From Superficieibacter sp. 1612_C1 (GTDB taxonomy: Bacteria > Pseudomonadota > Gammaproteobacteria > Enterobacterales > Enterobacteriaceae), in contig NZ_JADGMI010000007.1 of the NCBI RefSeq assembly GCF_015234305.1, forward strand, positions 105,227 to 169,226: a stretch of DNA of 64,000 bases, written 5' to 3'. The position numbers were made by a program, and so were the translations under genes. Under the pieces are notes generated by a model, which was given only the letters and a program-made list of their open reading frames with translations, did not search any database and was not told where the DNA came from. Positions 48,072 to 54,546 of this stretch are shown here, piece after piece. Each line of letters opens with the position of its first letter. Positions within the stretch are counted from its first letter, which is position 1.

Positions 48072-48255
48072 TCTGTCCGTCGCTGAGTCGGCATTCCGTA
48101 CGCACGCCCTGAGGGCTCTGTACCGGCTCCCGCGTCCCGCCTTGTTTCAGACACCATACCGCCGCCGGATTGGCCAGCCCAACTTCAGGAGATGGGCTTT
48201 GCTCGCTGGCACAGCCCACCAGCGCCAGCGGTAACAACAGGCTAAGTAGTTTCAT
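48022..48255 (-). CDS. yoaF: DUF333 lipoprotein YoaF
   Basis: This 77-residue small lipoprotein has a signal with lipobox LVGC (Cys15). The DUF333 part keeps GLANPAAVWCLKQGGT, CRLSDGQTIDEWELWRRDHP, close to E. coli YoaF. The anchored membrane is uncertain; Ala-Ser after the Cys suggests the outer membrane. I chose the ATG at 48255; the ribosome binding site is AGGAGA. Confidence 0.9.
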   Translation of the reverse strand: MKLLSLLLPLALVGCASEQSPSPEVGLANPAAVWCLKQGGTREPVQSPQGVRTECRLSDGQTIDEWELWRRDHPSTH

Positions 48256-48391
48256 CGTCTCTCCTTGTATCGCTCCCGGAAACCTGAAGTTGATCTTCAT
48301 GATTTCTTCATTTTCCACAGGCATTTTTCGTTTAGTGTAGAGATGCTCTCTCCATGACCAGAGAGCAGATCATTCCGTAATTGATACTTTC

Positions 48392-48421
48392 GCCCCGCTG
48401 CTCGCTACGGGGCTTTTTTTT
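48392..48421 (+). terminator. Strong terminator upstream of yoaJ, possibly of an unannotated sRNA
   Basis: GCCCCG (48392-48397) pairs with CGGGGC (48408-48413) and eight T follow. No coding gene on the plus strand ends just before it (yeaO stops 320 bp earlier). A second hairpin (CTCTCT/AGAGAG) lies at about 48346-48365. Together they look like the end of a small RNA starting near 48335, or a leader. I do not recognise a known sRNA here. Confidence 0.6.
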
Positions 48422-48550
48422 GCATGACGCCCGTCTGATAAGCCGAATATATCAAATTTTATCCAACCGTGCTTTACTGTGCCTGTAACAAGAAAATGTC
48501 TTTTCAGACCCCATGTTTCTCTGCACCGGTGAATTAACAGGACCAATGTG

Positions 48551-48625
48551 ATGAAAAAAACAACGATTATTATGCTGATTGTGGCGATTGTCGCCGTTGC
48601 GGGCACTCAGCTTGGCTGGTGGTAA
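48551..48625 (+). CDS. yoaJ: 24-residue small membrane protein YoaJ
   Basis: This encodes a 24-residue peptide that begins MKKTTIIML and ends TQLGWW, with a single hydrophobic helix between. It has the same length and both ends as E. coli YoaJ, with substitutions only in the middle (by recall). It is probably an inner-membrane peptide of unknown role. GTGATG overlaps the start and a weak AGGACC lies upstream. The partner yoaK that precedes it in E. coli is not recognisable here. Confidence 0.8.
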   Translation: MKKTTIIMLIVAIVAVAGTQLGWW

Positions 48626-48843
48626 TAGGGAATAAACACAGGCTCTCTCAACGCATTAAACAGAGCCTGTGCCCTGTATATTAATTAAACATTAATGTAA
48701 ACAATCGAAAAGAAAAGGCATAATACCTTCTTTTTGTCATAGTTAAATAATCCTATTAGACAAATCTGAGTCTGCTGTTATATTTAAGTTAAGGAAAGAT
48801 AATAATATTGGATTAAGACGCGTTGACAAGGAGCTTTCTGTTA

Positions 48844-49182
48844 ATGGATTGGGAAATTGAACAAACCCTCGTTTGCCCCGTAACCGGGACCGGATTTGCT
48901 ATCGCCTCTGCTGTAAAAAATATGAAGCTAATACTATGGTATAAAGGAAACTACTTTCTACGTCCAGGTAATATTCTTAGCCATAGTCCTTTTGGCGTAA
49001 TAGTGAATGGAAGGAGAACGTCAATAGCGATTATTCATACCTTCCATTACTCAAGCGCGCTATGGCAAACGTTTAAAAACAGAATCTCATGCCCAGGCAA
49101 TGACGATCCTGGAATAATTGTCTGCCCACGTTATAAAGCGTGTATTTTTACGTTGTGCCCTTACGGCGCAAAATCGGACTGA
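48844..49182 (+). CDS. Hypothetical protein, no recognised family
   Basis: This 112-residue open frame starts at an ATG with AAGGAG ten bases upstream, and I prefer that to the TTG at 48823. The product has five cysteines, mixed hydrophobic stretches (AVKNMKLILWYKG) and the C-terminal ACIFTLCPYGAKSD. I do not recognise a domain. The good ribosome binding site and the hairpin at 49198-49226 after the stop favour a real gene, but the AT-rich start and lack of homologues known to me keep confidence low. Confidence 0.4.
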   Translation: MDWEIEQTLVCPVTGTGFAIASAVKNMKLILWYKGNYFLRPGNILSHSPFGVIVNGRRTSIAIIHTFHYSSALWQTFKNRISCPGNDDPGIIVCPRYKACIFTLCPYGAKSD

Positions 49183-49197
49183 GCGGATTCAGGCATT

Positions 49198-49226
49198 AAC
49201 CGGACACGCGCAAGGCACGTCCGGTT
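49198..49226. terminator. Hairpin between two convergent genes
   Basis: AACCGGAC (49198-49205) pairs with GTCCGGTT (49219-49226). There is no long T-run. It lies between the stop of the hypothetical gene and the stop of the YmcF-like gene, and may serve both. Confidence 0.5.
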
Positions 49227-49232
49227 CAACGG

Positions 49233-49418
49233 TTAACGGCGGTACTCCGCCAGTTTCGGTACACTGCTGATGGCCAGATGACTGATGTCATCGCCTGCTA
49301 CCATCGCGGATTTACAAAAAATGCATTTTGCACCGAAGCGATTTTTTTCCGTCACATCGTAGGGTGACGTTCTGTACTGCGACCCGTGACAAGCCGGGCA
49401 TCTGAATTGTATTTTCAA
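49233..49418 (-). CDS. YmcF-like small zinc-ribbon protein
   Basis: This 61-residue protein starts at a TTG with AAGGAAAT just upstream. It has two CxxC pairs in FRCPACHGSQYRTS and GAKCIFCKS, a zinc-ribbon pattern shared with the E. coli cold-shock small protein YmcF, as I recall it. A longer in-frame reading to 49541 is unsupported. Function is unknown. The 327 bp upstream (to 49745) show no other gene I can support and may contain a long 5' leader, as in cold-shock genes. Confidence 0.65.
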   Translation of the reverse strand: MKIQFRCPACHGSQYRTSPYDVTEKNRFGAKCIFCKSAMVAGDDISHLAISSVPKLAEYRR

Positions 49419-49745
49419 AATTATTTCCTTACATAAGCGCCTTATGGCATTCATGGTTTGAATACAGATGCGAATCGAAGCTTCAGATGGAGACTCAAGA
49501 GAGGATATCTTTGATGAGAACTGCTTTAGTAAACTACTCAAAAGGTTGTCTGTGTATCAAACCCACACTCCATTTACGCATGATTCGAACATTAACACAA
49601 GGTTTATTTACGCTATTAATCGGCGGGCCCCAATTCCTGCCTCGCTAGTCTATTTTTAAAAAAATGCCGACTTTTTTCCGGGGTAACTGGTCATGACCGC
49701 TCAATTTATTCCAGTAACCCCGCTTGAGCATAAATAACCTAAAAA

Positions 49746-50072
49746 TTATGCCACCATCCGCAGACAGGCATTGGCGCAGTTTCGGCATATTTTAGCGCAG
49801 CGCTGGCAGTGATCGCTCTGATGCTTGGCACACTCCTCTGCGCAGGCTTTACAAATATCCACACAGATACGACACGTCTGCTTAAAATAGTCGCTATCGA
49901 GACTCATAAACTGGGCTGAGAGCCGACAAATACCCGCACACTGCACGGCAAGTCGAATGCAGTCGGTCATCATTCCAGGGTTTTCTTCCTTCAGACAAGA
50001 CGCGGCGCAGAAATCACACATCGCCGCGCACTTGTAGCATAACTCAATACATTTCAGGGCGTCCTGATGCAT
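49746..50072 (-). CDS. Four-helix bundle copper-binding (DUF326/Csp-like) protein
   Basis: This 108-residue protein has 19 cysteines in a helical CxxxC/CxxC pattern (CIELCYKCAAMCDFCAASC at the start; CRICVDICKACAEEC and CQRCAKICRNCANAC at the end). That is the pattern of the DUF326 family and cytosolic copper storage proteins of the Csp3 type, in which a four-helix bundle lined by Cys binds many Cu(I) ions. It has no signal peptide, so it acts in the cytosol. It probably buffers copper or another soft metal. A CXXC pair at the C-terminus may gate the bundle. Confidence 0.85.
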   Translation of the reverse strand: MHQDALKCIELCYKCAAMCDFCAASCLKEENPGMMTDCIRLAVQCAGICRLSAQFMSLDSDYFKQTCRICVDICKACAEECAKHQSDHCQRCAKICRNCANACLRMVA

Positions 50073-50255
50073 ATCTCACCTCATTTTTTTTCATCATAGA
50101 TGTGATAAGTCTGGACAAAGAAAGGGATATAGCAAGCGCCAGAAGACGATTAGCAGGCGGAGACGGTCGTCAGGATGTCTTGTTTCGTTGATCACCGAAG
50201 CATCTCTTTTTCACTGTTCTAAGATGCGCTGGAACATTAACGAGGGAGTCATTGT

Positions 50256-50579
50256 ATGATAGCAGTCCTGTTCGAAGCCACTGCGTTACCCGATGCACAA
50301 CAGCGATATCTGGAGCTTGCCGCAGAACTTAAGCCGCTGCTGGCGACCATGCCGGGATTTATCTCACTTGAGCGTTTTCAAAGCCTGTCCACACCTGACA
50401 AAATATTGTCTCTGTCATGGTGGGAAAATGAAGGATCTGTGTTGTGGTGGAAACAAAATAGCCATCATCAGGCCGCTCAGGCAGAAGGAAAAAATACCAT
50501 TTTCTCCTTTTACCGTATCCGCATCGCCGGTGTACTGCGGGATTACTCCTCCGATACAGGGAAACATTCGTATGTATGA
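50256..50579 (+). CDS. Antibiotic biosynthesis monooxygenase (ABM) domain protein
   Basis: This 107-residue protein has a ferredoxin-like ABM fold (MIAVLFEATALPDAQQRYLELA, PGFISLERFQS and ILSLSWWENEGSV). ABM enzymes act as cofactor-free oxygenases or heme-degrading proteins. The substrate is unknown. A GAGGGAG lies nine bases before the ATG. It is the first gene of a three-gene unit; its last eight bases overlap the next start. Confidence 0.82.
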   Translation: MIAVLFEATALPDAQQRYLELAAELKPLLATMPGFISLERFQSLSTPDKILSLSWWENEGSVLWWKQNSHHQAAQAEGKNTIFSFYRIRIAGVLRDYSSDTGKHSYV

Positions 50580-50964
50580 TATTCATGTCGTGCTCAGCAA
50601 TACGCCAGGCTCGCTCGCCGCTTTAGGAAAAACCTTAGGCCAGAACGGCACAGGTCTGGAGGGCGGAGGCGTTTTTTCAGTGGCAACGGAAAGCCATGCT
50701 CATTTTCTGGTGGCCGACGGTGAAAAAGCCCGTGAGGTTCTGCTGACCGCCGGGTTTGATGTCAGAGCCGTGTCCAGCCCGTTGATCAGAAAGCTACGCC
50801 AGGAGCGGCCTGGCGAATTAGGTGAAATAGCGGATATCATCGCTCAGGGTGGAGTGAATATTATGGTTCAATATAGCGATCACAGTAACCGCCTCATTCT
50901 TCTCACAGACGATAACGAACGGGCAGCACACTTAACCAAAGCGTGGGAAATTACGCCATCATGA
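50572..50964 (+). CDS. ACT-domain-like small protein
   Basis: This 130-residue protein appears to have two ACT-like beta-alpha units: an N-terminal one starting YDIHVVLSNTPGSLAALGKTL and a second around RPGELGEIADIIAQGG. ACT domains usually bind amino acids and regulate enzymes. No enzyme domain is attached. It overlaps the upstream ABM gene by eight bases and the downstream regulator gene by four, so the three are translationally coupled. Confidence 0.78.
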   Translation: MYDIHVVLSNTPGSLAALGKTLGQNGTGLEGGGVFSVATESHAHFLVADGEKAREVLLTAGFDVRAVSSPLIRKLRQERPGELGEIADIIAQGGVNIMVQYSDHSNRLILLTDDNERAAHLTKAWEITPS

Positions 50965-51683
50965 CATTCACCCGCACCGCATGCCACGTTTCCGGGTCTC
51001 CGCCGCTGGAAGCCGCCATGTCTGCCATCGCCTCCGCCATTGCTGACCCGTCGAGGGTCAGTATCCTTTGTGCGCTGATGGACGGGCGCGCCTGGACCGC
51101 CACCGAACTCAGCGTTATTGCTGATGTTGCCCCTTCGACGGCCAGCGGTCACCTTGCAAAACTGCTCAGCAACGGGTTGATCGTCTGTCTCTCGCAGGGA
51201 CGACACCGTTACTATCGCCTTGCCGGGCAGGAAATCGCCGGATTGCTGGAAAATTTAATGGGCGTTTCTATGCTCTCCCGGTCATCCCCCACTTCCAGTA
51301 CGCCTGTCCACCTGCGGCATGCCAGGACCTGTTACGATCATCTGGCCGGTGAAATCGCGGTCGGCCTCTATCAGTTCATGCAACAGGCAAACTGGCTTGA
51401 GGATGATGGCAATGCGCTGACCTCCGTGGGGCTGGCACATTTTCATGGTTTAGGTGTGGCGTTAACGCCGGGTTCCAGACGCAAACCCTGCTGCCCCTGC
51501 CTGGACTGGAGCGAAAGGCGTTTTCATCTTGCCGGCGAGGCAGGCGCGGCGCTGCTACGGTTGATGATTGAAAAAGAGTGGCTACGCCGGACGCCAGGTT
51601 ACCGGGAGCTTACGGTGACGGTGAAGGGCCAGACCGCGTTGCAAAAATGGTTTTCAATAACGGTAACCACGACTTCACGCTAA
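50961..51683 (+). CDS. ArsR-type winged-helix regulator with C-terminal Cys motif
   Basis: This 240-residue protein has an N-terminal ArsR-type wHTH (about 20-95, ADPSRVSILCALMDG, then TASGHLAKLLSNGLI). The C-terminal half includes RKPCCPCLDWSERRFHLAG, a conserved motif of a long ArsR subfamily. It is likely a repressor for its own operon (ABM, ACT-like, regulator), with effector unknown. I chose the ATG at 50961 because it overlaps the preceding stop as ATGA. Confidence 0.8.
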   Translation: MTFTRTACHVSGSPPLEAAMSAIASAIADPSRVSILCALMDGRAWTATELSVIADVAPSTASGHLAKLLSNGLIVCLSQGRHRYYRLAGQEIAGLLENLMGVSMLSRSSPTSSTPVHLRHARTCYDHLAGEIAVGLYQFMQQANWLEDDGNALTSVGLAHFHGLGVALTPGSRRKPCCPCLDWSERRFHLAGEAGAALLRLMIEKEWLRRTPGYRELTVTVKGQTALQKWFSITVTTTSR

Positions 51684-51798
51684 ACGCCATTATTGACCAG
51701 ATCCAAATCTCCGGATGCAGTGTTGAAAAGCAGTCATCGGCATGTGCTACAGCATGCGGTCTATACTGTGGATTCACTTACATTCTTTCGGAGGTAAA

Positions 51799-52914
51799 AT
51801 GGAGTATCTGGCAAGACTGAATATCGTGACGGTGCTGATGTCCACAGCTTTCTGGATAAATCTCGCGTTAGTATTTCTTATAACCGCAATAACCTACTGG
51901 GTTATCAATCGATTACTCGGCTTTGTCTATAAAACCTTTCAGAACTCCAACAAGCATGAAGGCCATGATGAGCGCCTGCGATATATCGTTTTTGATATGC
52001 TGAAAAAAACCAATAAAGCACTCATCCTTTTTGCTGCTTTTCTCTTCAGCTTGCGTTTTATTGCCTTACCGGATCGGTTGTTTTCTACCATCTCTCACGC
52101 CTGGTTTTTAGTCGTGGCAATACAGATGGCGATCTGGCTCGACCAAAGCGTGCAGTCGTGGATGCGACATTTGCTCTATGCGCCAGGGACCAATAAAAAT
52201 CCGGTCACGCTGGTGATGCTCGGTATGATCATGCGCGTTCTGGTGTGGTCAATGATGCTGCTCTCTATTCTGGCGAATGCGGGGGTGGATATTACCGCGC
52301 TGGTAGCAAGTCTGGGAGTGGGCGGGATTGCCATCGCGCTGGCGGTTCAGACCGTATTAAGCGATGTCTTCGCCTCGCTGTCGATTGGGTTTGATAAGCC
52401 CTTTGAAATCGGCGATTTCGTGGTCTTTAATGACGTTGCAGGTACGATAGAGCATATTGGGCTAAAAACCACGCGTATTCGCAGCCTCAGCGGTGAGCAG
52501 ATTGTCTGTGCAAATGCGCAGTTGCTTCAGCAAACCATTCATAATTACAAACGGATGCAGACGCGACGTATTGTTTTTACCTTTGGCGTTGCCACCTCTA
52601 CCCCGCCGGAAAAGCTGCGCACCATTGGTGATATGGTGAAAAATATCATCACAGACGTTGGTGAAACAAAATTCGACCGCGCGCATCTGCTGGCGTTTAA
52701 TCAGGATCGCCTGACCTTTGAAGTCGTACATATCGTAAACACCGCAGATTATAATAAGTACATGGATATTCAGCAGGAAATTAATATTCGCATTATTGAG
52801 CAGTTGCTTGAGAAAGATGTTGAACTGGCGCTGCCAAGCCTGGTCGTGAGATCCCCGGTGCAACTGACAAGCAATAAAGCTTCACGTCAGATCCCGGAGG
52901 AGCAGCCCGCCTGA
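51799..52914 (+). CDS. MscS family mechanosensitive ion channel
   Basis: This 371-residue protein has an N-terminal set of membrane helices (about 15-40, 70-92, 95-118 and 140-160), then the MscS pore helix and beta domain: LGVGGIAIALAVQTVLSDVFASL, then DKPFEIGDFVVFNDVAGTIEHIGLKTT. It probably releases solutes under hypo-osmotic shock or senses another membrane state. The ATG at 51799 has GGAGG five bases upstream; the longer in-frame reading has no support. It ends with a hairpin. Confidence 0.9.
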   Translation: MEYLARLNIVTVLMSTAFWINLALVFLITAITYWVINRLLGFVYKTFQNSNKHEGHDERLRYIVFDMLKKTNKALILFAAFLFSLRFIALPDRLFSTISHAWFLVVAIQMAIWLDQSVQSWMRHLLYAPGTNKNPVTLVMLGMIMRVLVWSMMLLSILANAGVDITALVASLGVGGIAIALAVQTVLSDVFASLSIGFDKPFEIGDFVVFNDVAGTIEHIGLKTTRIRSLSGEQIVCANAQLLQQTIHNYKRMQTRRIVFTFGVATSTPPEKLRTIGDMVKNIITDVGETKFDRAHLLAFNQDRLTFEVVHIVNTADYNKYMDIQQEINIRIIEQLLEKDVELALPSLVVRSPVQLTSNKASRQIPEEQPA

Positions 52915-52924
52915 ATAACCTGGA

Positions 52925-52962
52925 CGCCTGGTTGACGCAGCCCCGGAAGCGTTAACCAGGCG
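52925..52962 (+). terminator. Hairpin after the MscS-like gene
   Basis: CGCCTGGTT (52925-52933) pairs with AACCAGGCG (52954-52962), with a smaller inner CC/GG stem. No long T-run follows. Confidence 0.6.
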
Positions 52963-53081
52963 ACAACGTTCTCTCTCCGGTCGCGTCAGATAGAGGCCGT
53001 TTCCCCCTCATCCAGCTTATGATCCACACACGATCGCTAAATTTTTCGCTTATGCCTGTCGCCTCGATGAGTTGCAAAAAC

Positions 53082-53615
53082 TCAACACTCCCAACCAAGC
53101 TGATCCCGGATAGCTTTACGATATGGCGTATTAAATTCGGCAGGAACCTTTTTCATATAATCCTGCGCATGCGCCCGTTTTTCTCCCTCAAGCGTCCGCA
53201 GATAGGTAATCGCATCTTCCGCACAGGGAATGCGCCCTTCAATGCCGTTATACCGTGGAGGTAAGGCCGTCCAGATAACCGCATCCAGTTTTTTCTCTGA
53301 TGCCCATTCTGCAAGCGCTCCCGTCGGCCTGCTATTCAGTATCAGAGAACCGACGCCATCATCACGATCTACGGGAATTTGCTCCCGTTCACGCAGCAAA
53401 GAAGTGGAATGCTGGACCGTTTCTGTGTCCAGTAAAGCCCACCAGACCTGTATCAGAGGCGCATTCATACATATGGCTGTAGCGAGTTCGCCCCCATCCC
53501 CGACACGTGAAAATTCTACTGGCATGACAGGTCCATCCTTCCGCCACTCACTGGCCAGCGGCAATACTGCGGGCTTCCATATCAAAGAGCCCCAACCAAG
53601 ACATGCAATCTTCAC
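53082..53615 (-). CDS. Hypothetical protein with GWGSLIW motif (gamma-glutamylcyclotransferase-like)
   Basis: This 177-residue protein starts MKIACLGWGSLIWKP, a motif similar to the YGSNM/GYGSLIW start of gamma-glutamylcyclotransferase folds. Later come VEFSRVGDGGELATAICMN and IWTALPPRYNGIEGRIP. Known members act on gamma-glutamyl peptides, but the motif here is not specific enough to assign a reaction. It stands alone and lies just left of the IS200 element. It could be an island gene. Confidence 0.65.
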   Translation of the reverse strand: MKIACLGWGSLIWKPAVLPLASEWRKDGPVMPVEFSRVGDGGELATAICMNAPLIQVWWALLDTETVQHSTSLLREREQIPVDRDDGVGSLILNSRPTGALAEWASEKKLDAVIWTALPPRYNGIEGRIPCAEDAITYLRTLEGEKRAHAQDYMKKVPAEFNTPYRKAIRDQLGWEC

Positions 53616-53774
53616 TTTCCATCCCCTGTTCTCATGGTGACTCTCAATATTTATTTGTTGAGAGCATTATCGGATGCCGCTACGAATGGCCTTTTAATCT
53701 TAGGATGCTCGGGTAAAAACGCCATCCGGAACAGGAGGTACACAGCGGTTTTTGATAACCGTTTGAATGCGAAT

Positions 53775-54480
53775 AATAAGTATCCTCCGGCATAGCCGGA
53801 GGTTTTTCAGATGCGCCTGTAAGGCTCTGTTACCAGCAGCGCCCTAACAGGCGCATACGATCTGACATTTGCATTAGACTTCGTTACTTACGGCCCGTAA
53901 ACGGGCTGCCCGGATAAGGGATCGATAGCTGTTCTCACATTTTATCCTCTTCAAGCTGGTACTTTATGTATTCCTGTATCTTCGCCGTGTTCTTGCCTAC
54001 CGTATCCACATAGTAGCCCCGGCACCAGAACTCCCTGTTTCTGTATTTGAATTTCATATCAACAAACTGCTCATAAAGCATAAGGCTGCTCTTTCCCTTC
54101 AGATATCCCATAAAACCCGACACACTCATTTTCGGCGGGATTTCCACAAGCATATGGATATGATCTGCGCAGCATTCTGCTTCCAGAATACGTACACTTT
54201 TCCATTCACACAGCTTTCTCAGGATCCCGCCTATTGCTCTACTTTTTTCTCCATAGAACGCCTGTCTTCGGTATTTCGGTGCAAAAACTATGTGATATTT
54301 ACAGTTCCATCGGGTGTGCCCTAAGCTCTTTTCGTCCCCCATTGGGACCCCCTTTTGATTTCTTGTTTGACTCTTGCAGTTGCCAGACCGCAAGGTGTTT
54401 TAACAAATCAAAAGGGGTTTTAATAACTGGCCCAAAGCTGAAAGCTTTACTGAACTCCCAGCCTAGCTGGGGGTTGTCTG
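53775..54480 (-). mobile_element. IS200 element
   Basis: This is an IS200-type element of about 706 bp (family size about 707). The right end carries the hairpin CCTCCGGC/GCCGGAGG (53784-53802). The left end has a hairpin AACTCCCAGC/GCTGGGGGTT (54454-54475). The transposase lead has a perfect 13-base stem (54349-54361 with 54405-54417) that hides its ribosome binding site, the known control that keeps IS200 transposition low. There are no terminal inverted repeats and no target duplication, as expected for the family, so the ends are approximate. It ends next to the terminator of the SNIPE-like gene. Confidence 0.88.
53935..54342 (-). pseudogene. tnpA: IS200 TnpA transposase with premature stop
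   Basis: This Y1 transposase starts GDEKSLGHTRWNCKYHIVFAPKYR and keeps the HUH pair in CADHIHMLVEIP and the catalytic tyrosine region (GYYVDTVGKNTAKIQEYIKYQL). It ends after 135 residues at TGA 53937-53935, where the usual 152-residue protein has Gly. The frame then continues with 16 more codons matching the normal IS200 tail, to a TAA at 53886-53884. So a GGA-to-TGA change has removed the last 17 residues. The HUH and Tyr sites lie before the stop, so partial activity is possible. Confidence 0.85.
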
Positions 54481-54484
54481 TGCA

Positions 54485-54511
54485 CAAAAAACGGGAGCCA
54501 TCAGGCTCCCG
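54485..54511 (-). terminator. Terminator after the SNIPE-like gene (left copy of repeat)
   Basis: CGGGAGCC (54492-54499) and GGCTCCCG (54504-54511) with loop ATCA form the stem, and the minus strand then has seven T. It lies 36 bp past the stop at 54547. The same hairpin, with one base change, recurs at 56422-56449. Confidence 0.88.
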
Positions 54512-54546
54512 ATTGTCAGTCTGTCTAAAACTGAGATAGCTTATAG

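Noticed and set aside
49468..49659. 63-codon plus-strand frame upstream of the YmcF-like gene
   Set aside because: No ribosome binding site and no family; probably leader DNA.
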